Shown here: piece by piece, positions 42,770-53,052 of the stretch
How positions within the stretch are numbered: position 1 is the stretch's first letter
How the letters are laid out: the number at the start of each line of letters is the position of its first letter
Assembly (NCBI GenBank): GCA_025352685.1
Contig: JANXSN010000073.1
Location: 49,248 to 113,247, forward strand
Direction of reading: 5' to 3'
Origin: Sphingomonadales bacterium
GTDB taxonomy: Bacteria; Pseudomonadota; Alphaproteobacteria; Sphingomonadales; Sphingomonadaceae
DNA: 64,000 nt
Made by a program: the position numbers and the translations under genes
The notes under the pieces: model-generated
Seen by the model: only the letters and a program-made list of their open reading frames with translations
Database searches by the model: none
Told to the model about the DNA's origin: nothing

Positions 42770-43699
42770 ATGCAACGTGTGGGTGGGGATGAAATTGTTG
42801 GTGAGGCCCTGCGTGGCGGCATCGTCGCGCTCGGCAATTTCGATGGGTTCCACCTGGGCCATCAAGCCGTCGTGGGTCGGGCGGTCAAGCTCGCCAGGGC
42901 GCAAGGTCGCCCGGCCATCATCGCCACATTCGATCCGCATCCCGTTCGCTATTTCAAACCTGATGCGCCGCCATTCCGCCTCACGGTCCTCGACCAGCGC
43001 GAACGCCTGTTTGCCCAGGCAGGCGCAGATGCAATGCTGGTGTTTGAGTTCAACGAAGAGCTGGCGGGGGTCAGCGCGGAGGCGTTCGTGACCGACCGCC
43101 TGATCGCGCGCTTGGCCGCCGCAGGCGTCGTCACCGGCGAGGATTATATTTTTGGCAAGGGACGTCGCGGTACCGTCGCCATGCTTGCCGATCTCGGGCG
43201 GATGCATGGATTGAGCGTCGAAACAGTGGGTCCAGTAAGTGCTGACGGCCAAGCCGTCTCGTCGAGCCGGATCCGCGCGGCGCTCAAGGACGGAGACTGT
43301 GTCACAGCGACGCGCTTGATGACGCGCCCCTTTGCCATTCAGGGCGTCGTCCAGCACGGCGACAAGGTCGGACGGACGATTGGCTTTCCGACGGCGAACA
43401 TCGACATGGGGGATTATATGCGCCCGCGGTACGGCATCTACGCGGTGCGGGGGCGATTATCTGATGGGCGCATGCTGAACGGCGCGGCAAATCTCGGCAT
43501 CCGTCCAAGTTTCGATCCGCCCAAGGAATTGCTCGAACCCTATCTGTTTGACTTTTCGGGTGATCTTTACGGGCAAGAGATCGAGGTCGAACTCCACGGT
43601 TTCATTCGACCCGAGGCAAAGTTCGACAGCCTCGATGCGTTGGTCGCCCAGATGAACCGCGACTGTGACACCGCAAAAGCCCTTCTGCACGCGCTGTAA
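42770..43699 (+). CDS. ribF: Bifunctional riboflavin kinase/FAD synthetase
   Basis: VALGNFDGFHLGHQAVV; GRTIGFPTANIDM...YGIYAVR. Confidence 0.95.
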   Translation: MQRVGGDEIVGEALRGGIVALGNFDGFHLGHQAVVGRAVKLARAQGRPAIIATFDPHPVRYFKPDAPPFRLTVLDQRERLFAQAGADAMLVFEFNEELAGVSAEAFVTDRLIARLAAAGVVTGEDYIFGKGRRGTVAMLADLGRMHGLSVETVGPVSADGQAVSSSRIRAALKDGDCVTATRLMTRPFAIQGVVQHGDKVGRTIGFPTANIDMGDYMRPRYGIYAVRGRLSDGRMLNGAANLGIRPSFDPPKELLEPYLFDFSGDLYGQEIEVELHGFIRPEAKFDSLDALVAQMNRDCDTAKALLHAL

Positions 43700-43746
43700 G
43701 GGAGGGGTGGAGAATGGACGCGCCTTCCTCTAAGCGCGCTGACGAC

Positions 43747-46533
43747 ATGACCGAAGCCAAAGACTACCGCGACACCGTCTTCCTGCCGAAGACCGATTTC
43801 CCCATGAAGGCCGGGCTCCCACAAAAGGAGCCCGCTATTCTCGCGCGCTGGCAGGCCGAAGGTGCGTACCAACAGCTGCGCGACGCGCGAGCGGGTCGCG
43901 AGAAGTTCATCCTGCATGATGGCCCGCCGTATGCCAACGGCGACATGCACATCGGTCACGCACTGAACCATATCCTGAAAGACATGGTGTGCCGTACGCA
44001 GAACCTGCTCGGTCGCGATGCGCCCTATGTTCCCGGCTGGGACTGCCACGGCCTACCGATCGAGTGGAAGGTTGAAGAGGCGTACCGCAAAAAAAAGCTC
44101 AACAAGGACGAAGTCCCTGCCGCCGAATTTCGAGCCGAGTGCCGGGCCTACGCGCAGCACTGGGTCGATACGCAGCGCGACCAGCTCAAGCGGCTCGGTA
44201 TCTGCGGCGACTGGGATAATCCGTATCTGACAATGGATTTCGACGCCGAGGCAACGATCGTCCAAGAGCTGATGAAGTTTGCAACCAGCGGCCAGCTCTA
44301 CCGCGGGGCAAAGCCGGTCATGTGGTCGCCGGTCGAAAAGACCGCGCTCGCGGAGGCGGAGGTCGAGTATGAAGACATCATCTCGACCCAGATCGACGTG
44401 GCCTTCGAGATCTTCGAATCGGCGATCCCCGAACTGGTTGGCGTCTATGCGGTAATCTGGACGACAACACCGTGGACGATCCCCGTAAACCAGGCATTGG
44501 CTTATGGTCGCGACGTTGAATACTGCCTGTGTCGCAAGCAATCCGATGAACGAACCCGGTACCTTGTCGCACTGGAGCTCCTGAGTGCGACGAGTGCACG
44601 CCTTGGCGACGACCTTGTCCCGCTCAAATCGATCAAGGGTGCCGATCTCGCCGGAACGGTGGCTCGGCATCCGATGCATCATCTCGGGGGATTCTTCGCG
44701 AAACCTCGCCCGTTCCTGGCGGGCGATTTCGTTACAACCGAACAGGGCACGGGTGTGGTTCACATGGCACCCGATCATGGCGAGGACGATTTCGACCTCT
44801 GCAAAGCCAACGGCATCGATCCGGTCTTTGCAGTCGAGGGTGACGGGAAATACAGCGCAGACTGGGCATGGCTTGGCGGGCAGGGCAGCGTCATCAACGC
44901 GAAGTTCACGGCACCGGATGGACCGATTTGTTCGGACCTGCGCGAAGCCGGCGCGCTCCTCGCGGCCAGCGCCGATTACAAGCACAGCTATCCGCACAGC
45001 TGGCGTTCCAAGGCCAAGGTGATCTTCCGCGCCACGCCGCAATGGTTCATTCCGATCGACAAGCCAGGCTCGGGGGGCACGCTGCGCGAAAAGGCAGTCG
45101 CTGCGATCGCGGCAACGCGCTTCATACCGGAAAAGGGCCGCAATCGCATCGGGTCGATGGTCGAGGGGCGTCCCGACTGGGTGATAAGCCGCCAGCGCGC
45201 ATGGGGCGTCCCCATCACGCTCTTCGTCGATCGCCAGTCGGGCCAGTACCTTGTCGACCCTGCCGTCAACGGGCGGATCGTCGACGCTATCCGCGCCGAG
45301 GGCGTCGACGGGTGGAGCGCAGCGGCGGCACCGACGTTGCTTGGCGACGGTTACTGCATCGACGACTATGAACAGGTTATCGACATTCTCGACGTCTGGT
45401 TCGATAGCGGCTGCACGCATGCCTTCGTGCTCGAAAGCGGAAAATGGCCCGATATGCGCTGGCCTGCCGACCTCTATCTTGAGGGTTCCGACCAGCATCG
45501 CGGCTGGTTCCAATCCAGCTTGCTCGAATCCTGCGGCACGCGGGGGCGCGCGCCTTACGGCGCTGTGCTGACTCACGGGTTTACGATGGACCAAAAGGGC
45601 ATGAAAATGTCCAAGTCTCTTGGCAACACGATCAATCCGCTCGACCTGATGCGTGACTACGGGGCGGACATTCTGCGGCTGTGGGCGCTATCGGTCGACT
45701 TTACCGAAGACCACCGCATCGGAAAGGAGATCCTGAGCGGCGTTGCCGACCAGTATCGCAAGCTGCGCAACACGTTGCGGTATTTGCTCGGAGCGCTTGA
45801 TGGATTCAGCCAGGTCGAACGTCTGCCTGTCGCCGACATGCCCGAACTGGAGCGATACGTCCTGCATCTGCTGGCGGAGATGGACGCCAAGTTGCGCGTC
45901 GCGGTCAACGACTACGACTTTAATACCTACACGCGGCTGTTGTCGGACTTCGTCAACAATGACTTGTCTGCATTCTTCTTCGATATCCGCAAGGACTCGC
46001 TCTACTGCGATGCTTCCACAGCGCTGAAACGCCGCGCCTATCGCACGGTGCTTGACGCGCTCTTCCATGCACTGGTGCGCTATGCCGCGCCCGTCCTGGT
46101 GTTCACGAGCGAGGAAGTGTGGGGGACGCGGTATCCCGATGCTGGTTCGGTGCATCTGCTCGAGTGGCCACAGGTCGATACGCAGTGGCGTGACATGGCG
46201 CTAGGCGCCCGATGGAACGACGTTCGTCGAGCCCGATCGCTGGTATCTGAGACCATCGAACCGCTGCGACGCGCCAAGGAGATCGGGTCAAGCTTGGAAG
46301 CAAGCTTCATTCTCACTGTTTCGGATGCCTCGGCATATTCGACACTCACGGCCATCGACTTCGCAGAGGTCTGCATTGTTTCCTCGGCATGCGTCATGTT
46401 GGACGCCGTCGACGACGGGAGCGTCACCGTTGCGAAAACCGCCAATCACAAATGCGGCCGCTGCTGGCGCCACCTCCCCGAAGTGACCACCGACGATACT
46501 CTGTGTAACCGGTGTGCAGAGGTAGTGACGTGA
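43747..46533 (+). CDS. ileS: Isoleucine--tRNA ligase
   Basis: PPYANGDMHIGHALNHILKD; DQKGMKMSKSLGN (KMSKS); C-terminal zinc-binding CGRCWRHLPEV...CNRC. Confidence 0.97.
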   Translation: MTEAKDYRDTVFLPKTDFPMKAGLPQKEPAILARWQAEGAYQQLRDARAGREKFILHDGPPYANGDMHIGHALNHILKDMVCRTQNLLGRDAPYVPGWDCHGLPIEWKVEEAYRKKKLNKDEVPAAEFRAECRAYAQHWVDTQRDQLKRLGICGDWDNPYLTMDFDAEATIVQELMKFATSGQLYRGAKPVMWSPVEKTALAEAEVEYEDIISTQIDVAFEIFESAIPELVGVYAVIWTTTPWTIPVNQALAYGRDVEYCLCRKQSDERTRYLVALELLSATSARLGDDLVPLKSIKGADLAGTVARHPMHHLGGFFAKPRPFLAGDFVTTEQGTGVVHMAPDHGEDDFDLCKANGIDPVFAVEGDGKYSADWAWLGGQGSVINAKFTAPDGPICSDLREAGALLAASADYKHSYPHSWRSKAKVIFRATPQWFIPIDKPGSGGTLREKAVAAIAATRFIPEKGRNRIGSMVEGRPDWVISRQRAWGVPITLFVDRQSGQYLVDPAVNGRIVDAIRAEGVDGWSAAAAPTLLGDGYCIDDYEQVIDILDVWFDSGCTHAFVLESGKWPDMRWPADLYLEGSDQHRGWFQSSLLESCGTRGRAPYGAVLTHGFTMDQKGMKMSKSLGNTINPLDLMRDYGADILRLWALSVDFTEDHRIGKEILSGVADQYRKLRNTLRYLLGALDGFSQVERLPVADMPELERYVLHLLAEMDAKLRVAVNDYDFNTYTRLLSDFVNNDLSAFFFDIRKDSLYCDASTALKRRAYRTVLDALFHALVRYAAPVLVFTSEEVWGTRYPDAGSVHLLEWPQVDTQWRDMALGARWNDVRRARSLVSETIEPLRRAKEIGSSLEASFILTVSDASAYSTLTAIDFAEVCIVSSACVMLDAVDDGSVTVAKTANHKCGRCWRHLPEVTTDDTLCNRCAEVVT

Positions 46534-47027
46534 AGCACGCGCGCGCGCCCGGTATTACCGTTGCCGTCGTCGTCTTTGCCCTCGATCAGCTGGTCAAGTG
46601 GGTGGTCGCGGGTCCGCTGCATCTCAAAACGCTTGGACAGATCGAATTCTTTCCGATTTTCAACCTGACCTGGGTCGAAAATTATGGCGTTTCGCTCGGA
46701 CTGCTGACCGCCGGCAGCGCAACGGGACGCTGGCTGTTGACGGGCCTGACTGCGCTGATCGCGACCGTTGTTGCCATTTGGTTGTGGCGCGAAAAGAACC
46801 GGCACGACGTGACAGGACTGGGTCTTGTCCTCGGCGGCGCGCTCGGCAATATCCTCGACCGGGTTCGCTTCGGGTATGTCGTCGACTTTGCCGATCTGCA
46901 TTTTGGCGCGTTCCGCCCGTTTCTGGTGTTCAATATCGCCGATGCCGCTATAACCATAGGCGTTCTCATTCTCCTGTTTCGCGCGCTCCTCGCGCGTGAC
47001 AAGCCGAAGGCAGATATCGATGCGTAA
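46530..47027 (+). CDS. lspA: Lipoprotein signal peptidase
   Basis: DQLVKWVV...NLTWVENYGVSLGLL; NILDRVRFGYVVDF...FNIADAAI. Confidence 0.95.
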   Translation: MKHARAPGITVAVVVFALDQLVKWVVAGPLHLKTLGQIEFFPIFNLTWVENYGVSLGLLTAGSATGRWLLTGLTALIATVVAIWLWREKNRHDVTGLGLVLGGALGNILDRVRFGYVVDFADLHFGAFRPFLVFNIADAAITIGVLILLFRALLARDKPKADIDA

Positions 47028-47442
47028 GTTCGTCCCCATTCTCCTAATTGCCACTGCGTTCACTGCGCTGACCGCATGCGGGAGGAGCCATGGCGTGTTT
47101 AGCGGCCGATCCGGTCCTGATGCTCTCGCCGTTGCCCGGGCTGCCCCGCTCGTGGTGCCGCCCGATTTCGCACTGCGCCCGCCGGTTCCGGGCGCGCCGC
47201 GCCCGCAAGAAGCCGATTCGTCAACGCTCGCTCTGCAGGCGATGTTCGGTGGCCCCGCCGATCGGAGCGCGTCGGAAAAGGGAGCGCTTGATGCAGCCGG
47301 GGTCGCACGCGCCGATCCAGGCATTCGTTCGACCGCCGGCGATCCGAATACGGTTGTCGCCGACAAGGGTGCAGCAACGCGTGATGTCATTGCCGCCCCC
47401 GCCAGCGAAGGCAAGGGCGCGCGCGCAACCACGCCGAACTAA
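47020..47442 (+). CDS. DUF3035 family putative lipoprotein
   Basis: LTACGRSHGVFSGRSGPDALAVARAAPLVVPPDFALRPP. Confidence 0.83.
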   Translation: MRKFVPILLIATAFTALTACGRSHGVFSGRSGPDALAVARAAPLVVPPDFALRPPVPGAPRPQEADSSTLALQAMFGGPADRSASEKGALDAAGVARADPGIRSTAGDPNTVVADKGAATRDVIAAPASEGKGARATTPN

Positions 47443-47486
47443 AAAACAAGTCCTCCCCGCTTGGCGGAAAAGGGGACTGTGTCGTG

Positions 47487-47520
47487 GAGAGCCGCCCTGG
47501 TCGTTGCGAGGGCGGCTCTC
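47487..47520. terminator. Probable bidirectional terminator between convergent genes
   Basis: 12-bp perfect stem GAGAGCCGCCCT / AGGGCGGCTCTC, 10-nt loop. Confidence 0.72.
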
Positions 47521-47526
47521 ATCTTG

Positions 47527-48357
47527 TCAGAAGCTGACGCCGATACTGCCGACGATGCCACCCTTGCTGGCATTCTTGCCGCTGGGTGTGATGAACGTAG
47601 CGTCGGTATCGACATATTGGACGCCGAGCGAAATTGCCTTGTAAGTGAGTGTCGCGCCGAGCCCCCAGTCGGTGTAGCCCTTGCTGCCGTTGAAATCGGT
47701 TGCGAGCCAGCTTGGGCCGAATGTGTGGCCGATATGGGCAGTGAGCCCAAGCGGGGTCTTGGGGATCGATGCCGAGAAATCACCCGCGAGATAAACATTG
47801 TCGTGGCTCGCCGATGTCGTCGACTGACCTTGGTCGAGCTTCATTGCCTTTTGCCGTGGCGCATAGTTGATCGTCGCCTTGGCGATCACGGGACCGAAGG
47901 TGTAGGAAATATCAGCATAGGGCTCGATGAAATCGGAGCTTGTGAAGTCACCCTTCGCCTTTGTCTTGGGATAGTAATAATAGAGCGCACCAATATCGAA
48001 AGTGACGCCGTTGACGGTCTTTTTATAGCCACCGATAAGGTCGATTTCCTGATGGGCCGTGCAGCACAAAGTCTGACCGCCACCCGGATAGGTGTCGGCC
48101 GCTGCAGTCACATAGCCATCGGTTGATGACCCCCAGACAGACACATAGAATCCCGATACGTGCGTGATCGTTAGTGAACCCTGCACCGCAAAATTCTTGT
48201 CGGTCTGCGAAATTCCGCGGAAGCGATAGTCGGAAATCAGCGTTGCCGTGCCGTTGATCGTGAGTGCCGGAGGCGCGGCGGCAGGGCCGTCGGCGAGGGC
48301 GGGCGTGGCTGCCGCTAGGGCGATGACGCTGCTGAGGCAGCCGAAAAAATTGCGCAT
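47527..48357 (-). CDS. TorF family putative porin
   Basis: NGTATLISDYRFRGISQTDKNFAVQGSLTITHVSGFYVSVWGSS. Confidence 0.88.
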   Translation of the reverse strand: MRNFFGCLSSVIALAAATPALADGPAAAPPALTINGTATLISDYRFRGISQTDKNFAVQGSLTITHVSGFYVSVWGSSTDGYVTAAADTYPGGGQTLCCTAHQEIDLIGGYKKTVNGVTFDIGALYYYYPKTKAKGDFTSSDFIEPYADISYTFGPVIAKATINYAPRQKAMKLDQGQSTTSASHDNVYLAGDFSASIPKTPLGLTAHIGHTFGPSWLATDFNGSKGYTDWGLGATLTYKAISLGVQYVDTDATFITPSGKNASKGGIVGSIGVSF

Positions 48358-48544
48358 GGACTTCCCTTTGTCATGACGGGCTTATTGCCCCGGGTCGTCC
48401 CACCTGCTTCGATACGCACCAGTCTCTCTGTCGGGACGGCGTTCGTATCGATTTTCTTTTGACTCGAAATTGTGCGGTGCACAACAATAAATAATCGATC
48501 GCCGGTTTAACTGTTGAAGCACTGTTGCGCGAACGCAACATGTT

Positions 48545-49711
48545 TCAGGCCGAATCGAGCGCCTGGCGCAGATCGGCGATCAGGTCGTCTACGTCTTCAA
48601 GCCCGATCTGCAGGCGGATTACCGTGCCGTGCGTCCAAGGCACGGCGCTGCGGCAACGGCCGGGCTCAGTTGGCAAGGCCAAACTCTCATAGCCGCCCCA
48701 ACTGTAGCCGATCCCGAAATGCTCCAATGCATCGATGAGCTGGTTCGCGTCCCCGGTCGCGAGAGTAAACCCGAAAAGACCCGTTGCGCGCTTGAAGTCG
48801 CGCGCGAAGATCTCGTGACCGGGATAATCCGGCAACCCAGGATGGAGGACGCGGCCGACTTTTGGATGGTCTAGCAACCACTTCGCAATCTTGAGCGCCG
48901 ATTCGCTATGCCGGGCAAGCCGCACGTCGAGCGTGCGCAGCCCCCGCGCAGCGAGATAGGCGTCGTCGGGGCTGACGCATTGGCCCAGCACCTGCGCAGT
49001 GAGCCGCAGATTGTTCCACGTCGCTGCGCCGCTCGTTACCGAGCCCAGCATCACGTCTGAATGCCCGACAACATATTTGGTGCAGGCGATGATGGATAGA
49101 TCGACCCCCATGGGGATTACCGGCAGATTAAGCGGCGTTGCCCAAGTATTGTCGAACAGTGTGATCAGGTTGCACGCCTTGGCCACACCCACGATCGCCG
49201 GAACGTCTTGAACCTCGAACGTGAGACTACCGGGCGATTCCATGAATATCGCCCGCGTATTGGGCTGGACCAGCTTTACAATGTCGGCTCCCAGCGTCGG
49301 GTCGTAGTAGGTCGTTTCGATCCCGCGCGGTCTCAGATAGGCGTCGCATAGCCGCCGCGTCGGATCATAGGCGCTATCGGTCATGAGCAGATGATCGCCA
49401 GGGGTGAGAACGCTGAGCAAGGCGCCCGACACGGCTGCTGCGCCCGAGGGATACAGCATCGTGCCGACGGCACCGGGCTCGAGTTCGGTCAGCGCCTCGG
49501 CGAGCGACCATTGCGTCGGCGTCCCGCGTCGTCCGTAGAACCATTCGCCGTCGGCATTTGTCTTGACCCCGTCCTTAAGCGACGCGGTATCTGGATAGAG
49601 AATCGTCGAGGCGCGCCACACCGGGGTGTTGACGACCGGACCGGTCCATTTAGGAAGTCGACCGCCTTGAACGACGGCAGTGGCGGGGCGGGTTTTGCCC
49701 GTACCGTTCAC
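48545..49711 (-). CDS. metC: Cystathionine beta-lyase
   Basis: PLP-dependent Cys/Met metabolism family: YGRRGTPTQWSLAEALTELE; CTKYVVGHSDVMLG; GTG start overlapping upstream stop. Confidence 0.92.
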   Translation of the reverse strand: MNGTGKTRPATAVVQGGRLPKWTGPVVNTPVWRASTILYPDTASLKDGVKTNADGEWFYGRRGTPTQWSLAEALTELEPGAVGTMLYPSGAAAVSGALLSVLTPGDHLLMTDSAYDPTRRLCDAYLRPRGIETTYYDPTLGADIVKLVQPNTRAIFMESPGSLTFEVQDVPAIVGVAKACNLITLFDNTWATPLNLPVIPMGVDLSIIACTKYVVGHSDVMLGSVTSGAATWNNLRLTAQVLGQCVSPDDAYLAARGLRTLDVRLARHSESALKIAKWLLDHPKVGRVLHPGLPDYPGHEIFARDFKRATGLFGFTLATGDANQLIDALEHFGIGYSWGGYESLALPTEPGRCRSAVPWTHGTVIRLQIGLEDVDDLIADLRQALDSA

Positions 49712-50547
49712 GCTGCGCCGATGGCCTTGGGCGTATCGGGCTTTGCGCCCCATTCGCTCCACGATCCGTCGTAGACCGCCACCTTGTCGTTGCCGAGCAA
49801 ATGGGCAGCGAAGGCAACGGTCGCAGCCGTCACCCCCGACCCGCAGGTCGCGGCAATCGGCTGCATCGGATCGACCGCTGCGGCTTCGAACGCGGCAGTC
49901 AGTCCCGCTTTCGACTTGTAGGTACCATCAGCTTCGAACAATTCGCCCATCGGCAGGTTTTTTGCACCCGGCATGTGGCCTGGGTTGACGCCAAGGCGCG
50001 GCTCGGCCTCGCGTCCTTCAAAGCGGCCGGGTGTTCGCGCATCGACGATTTGCTCGCCCTTGGTATCGAGCAGCTCCTTCATCTGATCGAGCGTGCGGAT
50101 GAAACCGGTGTCTTTCCACACGGTGAAGTGCCGGTGGCGGAGCTTTTCCTTCCCGGTCGCCACATCGCGTTGTTCGGCCTTCCACTTGGCCAGACCGCCG
50201 TCGAGAATCGCGACGGCATGGGCACCGAACAAATGGAGCATCCACCACGCCCGCGCAGACGTGTGCTGCGGGGAAACGTCATACAGAACAATGCGGCTGC
50301 CATCGCCCAGCCCGAGCGATTGCATACGGCTCGCAAACTTTTCTGCACTGGGCAACATCATCGGCAATTCAGACTTGTCGTCGGCAAGTGCTGCCAGATC
50401 CATGAACACTGCGCTCGGGATGTGTTCGCTCTCATATTCGGCAGCAGCGTCGCGGCCCGCTTCAAGAAACCATGTCGCATCGACCACGCGCAGGTCGGGT
50501 GCCCCGAGTTCCCCAGCGAGCCATTCGGTCGAAACAAGCGCGTCCAT
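49708..50547 (-). CDS. sseA: 3-mercaptopyruvate sulfurtransferase
   Basis: Two rhodanese domains; IAATCGSGVTAATVAFAAHLLG active-site Cys. Confidence 0.92.
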   Translation of the reverse strand: MDALVSTEWLAGELGAPDLRVVDATWFLEAGRDAAAEYESEHIPSAVFMDLAALADDKSELPMMLPSAEKFASRMQSLGLGDGSRIVLYDVSPQHTSARAWWMLHLFGAHAVAILDGGLAKWKAEQRDVATGKEKLRHRHFTVWKDTGFIRTLDQMKELLDTKGEQIVDARTPGRFEGREAEPRLGVNPGHMPGAKNLPMGELFEADGTYKSKAGLTAAFEAAAVDPMQPIAATCGSGVTAATVAFAAHLLGNDKVAVYDGSWSEWGAKPDTPKAIGAA

Positions 50548-50612
50548 TGCTCTCTCCGTCTTATTACGAGTTCTTCCCTAGTAAGCCTTGGGGGCGGCGT
50601 CGAGACTTGGCG

Positions 50613-52121
50613 TCACCGCTTGCGGATAAACGCGCGGATATCGCGACTGAGCAGGGCCAGATCGGTGTCATGGACATAGATCATGTGGCCAGCTCCATAA
50701 TAATGGAACTCGAGTCGATCGGCGGGGATCCCGGTCCGGCTGAGCGCATATTCCGCGCCGAAGAAGGGCGTGGCGAAATCATACCAGCCCGCGCCAATGA
50801 ACACGCGTGCGCCGCTGTTCTCGCGCAACGTCCGGCCGATGTAGGGGGCGACGTTGAAATAATAGGCGCTGTCGCCAGTCTCTCGGCCTTTCAGCTTCCA
50901 ATCCCAGTCGCTGACGGCGCCAATGGTCACATATTGTCGGTCTGTCTTGAAGGCTAGATCGCCGCGTACATAGGCGTTGAATGCCGCAGTGTAGCCGCCA
51001 TCAATACCGTAAAAGCTCGGATCATTGTCCGGCTCCTCGCCCGCGCTGTCGAAATCGGTGCCGGTGTAACGGCTATCGAGCCTGCCCACGGTCAGCTTGC
51101 GATCCCGAAGCAGCTCCTTGTAGAACCGTCCCGGCGTTACACGCAGGTCGGCTGCGTCGAGATATTGTTCGGACAGACCCGTGAACCGCGCAAGTTGCTT
51201 ACGGATTGACGCGCGTTCGTCACCCGCAAGCCGGTTCCCCTTTACAAGCGCGGTCAGATACGAGCCGCTGGCGAAGGCGCGCGCCTCGGCAGCAAATTTT
51301 GCGACATCGGCAGGCTTGTCCGCAACCTTGCCATGGTACCAAGCTGTCGTCGCCATCGTCGGCAGGTTGATGACATAAGCCATTTCGTTGCCGGGCACTT
51401 CGGCCTGCGCGCCGAAATCTAGGATCGTGGAAATCAGAATAATTCCGTTGAGCGCAACGTCATTATAGCTACCCTCGAGCTCGTGCGCGACGGCGGCGGA
51501 ACGCGTAGTCCCGTAACTCTCGCCGCCCAGAAACTTTGGACTGTTCCAGCGACCATTTTCGCTGAGCCACTGGCGGATGAAATCGCTGATCGACTTGGCG
51601 TCGGCAGTGACACCCCAGTAGCTTTTGGCCTCGGTTTTGCCGAGTGCATGGCTAAATCCCGTGCCGACCGGATCGATAAAGACAATGTCAGTAACATCGA
51701 GAATCGAATCGGGGTTGGGGACGATGGGATAGGGAGGCGCCCCGTCATCTCGTGCATCGCTCGGTAGCGCAACGCGCTTCGGCCCGAACGCGCCCATGTG
51801 CAGCCACAGCGATCCCGACCCTGGACCGCCGTTGAACAAGAAGGTGATCGGGCGGGTCGGGTCGTTGCCTTCCTTGATATAGGCGGTTGAAAAGATGCTG
51901 GCCTTGGGGGTGCCGTCCTCGCCTTTGAGATACGTCTCGCGCGCGGTTGCAGAATACGCCACGGTAACGCCGCCAAACGAGCCAGTATGTTTGGTGATCG
52001 AAACCAGCGGCGGCGGCGTTTCAGCGAGTCGTTCGGCAGGTTTATCGGGTACCGGCTTATCCTGCGCCCACCCAGGCGTCGTCAGAAAGGCGGCAGCTAG
52101 CAGTAGTGCGAAGCGAGTCAT
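50613..52121 (-). CDS. S10 family serine carboxypeptidase-like peptidase
   Basis: [45 protein letters not shown]; signal peptide [19 protein letters not shown]. Confidence 0.92.
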   Translation of the reverse strand: MTRFALLLAAAFLTTPGWAQDKPVPDKPAERLAETPPPLVSITKHTGSFGGVTVAYSATARETYLKGEDGTPKASIFSTAYIKEGNDPTRPITFLFNGGPGSGSLWLHMGAFGPKRVALPSDARDDGAPPYPIVPNPDSILDVTDIVFIDPVGTGFSHALGKTEAKSYWGVTADAKSISDFIRQWLSENGRWNSPKFLGGESYGTTRSAAVAHELEGSYNDVALNGIILISTILDFGAQAEVPGNEMAYVINLPTMATTAWYHGKVADKPADVAKFAAEARAFASGSYLTALVKGNRLAGDERASIRKQLARFTGLSEQYLDAADLRVTPGRFYKELLRDRKLTVGRLDSRYTGTDFDSAGEEPDNDPSFYGIDGGYTAAFNAYVRGDLAFKTDRQYVTIGAVSDWDWKLKGRETGDSAYYFNVAPYIGRTLRENSGARVFIGAGWYDFATPFFGAEYALSRTGIPADRLEFHYYGAGHMIYVHDTDLALLSRDIRAFIRKR

Positions 52122-52157
52122 GCAAGTCCCCTTTTGCGCGACCCTAGCCGAACGCCT

Positions 52158-52616
52158 ATGACGAGCAATATGACACCAAAATATCTTGGACAAACCAGTG
52201 CGCTGCCCGCGTCCCCGCAGGAAGCAGCGCTCGACTATGTCCCCAATCCACGCCTCGGCGGCCGCTATCTCGTACGGTTTGCCGTTCCCGAGTTCACGTC
52301 CTTGTGCCCCGTTACCGGCCAGCCGGACTTCGCGCATCTTGTCATCGATTACGTGCCGCGCGAGACAATCGTCGAATCCAAATCACTCAAGCTGTTTCTT
52401 GGGTCGTTCCGCAACCATGCGGCCTTTCACGAGGATTGTACTGTCGGTATTGGCGAGAGGCTTTTTGCCGAGATGGCACCGCACTGGCTGCGCATTGGGG
52501 GTTATTGGTATCCGCGCGGTGGAATTCCCATTGACGTTTTCTGGCAGTCGGGCGAGCCGCCTGCGGGACTTTGGCTGCCGCCGCAGGATGTGCCGGGATA
52601 TCGCGGCCGGGGCTAA
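52158..52616 (+). CDS. queF: NADPH-dependent 7-cyano-7-deazaguanine reductase
   Basis: [47 protein letters not shown]. Confidence 0.96.
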   Translation: MTSNMTPKYLGQTSALPASPQEAALDYVPNPRLGGRYLVRFAVPEFTSLCPVTGQPDFAHLVIDYVPRETIVESKSLKLFLGSFRNHAAFHEDCTVGIGERLFAEMAPHWLRIGGYWYPRGGIPIDVFWQSGEPPAGLWLPPQDVPGYRGRG

Positions 52617-52662
52617 CGGTCTCCTGTAGCTAATTTAATGACATAGGTGTAAGTAGCAACAT

Positions 52663-53052
52663 ATGTCCTGTTCGCTTGCGCATCCGATCCAAATCATACC
52701 CACTGACATCGATTTCATGGGGCACGTCAATAATGCGCGCTACCTGAACTGGGTCCAGGACGCTGTGGTTGCGCATTGGCAGAAGCTTGCGCCGCCGCAA
52801 GCGGTCGCTGCGCATCTGTGGGTCGCGCTCAAGCACGAGATTACCTACCGCAAGCCCGCGTTCCTGAACGACGAAGTGATCGCAACTGTCGTCCTTGAGA
52901 AAGTCGAGGGTGTGCGCGCTTTTTATTCGACGCTGATCAAGCGTGGCGATGAATTACTGGCCGAAGTCAAATCGAGCTGGTGCTGTGTCGATGCGGTGAC
53001 GCTGCGCCCCGCGCGGATTGCCAAGGACATTGCAGCGCATTTCTTCGGCTAG
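52663..53052 (+). CDS. Acyl-CoA thioesterase (hotdog fold)
   Basis: DIDFMGHVNNARYLNWVQDAVVAHW. Confidence 0.92.
   Translation: MSCSLAHPIQIIPTDIDFMGHVNNARYLNWVQDAVVAHWQKLAPPQAVAAHLWVALKHEITYRKPAFLNDEVIATVVLEKVEGVRAFYSTLIKRGDELLAEVKSSWCCVDAVTLRPARIAKDIAAHFFG

Noticed and set aside
44053-45594. 513-aa antisense ORF opposite ileS
   Set aside because: The sense frame is an unambiguous isoleucyl-tRNA synthetase; long antisense ORFs are expected in high-GC DNA and this one shows no family motif.
48524-48539. GTTGCG-TTCG-CGCAAC hairpin after metC as terminator
   Set aside because: Stable UUCG-loop stem but no U-run; could aid 3' end stability but not called as an intrinsic terminator.
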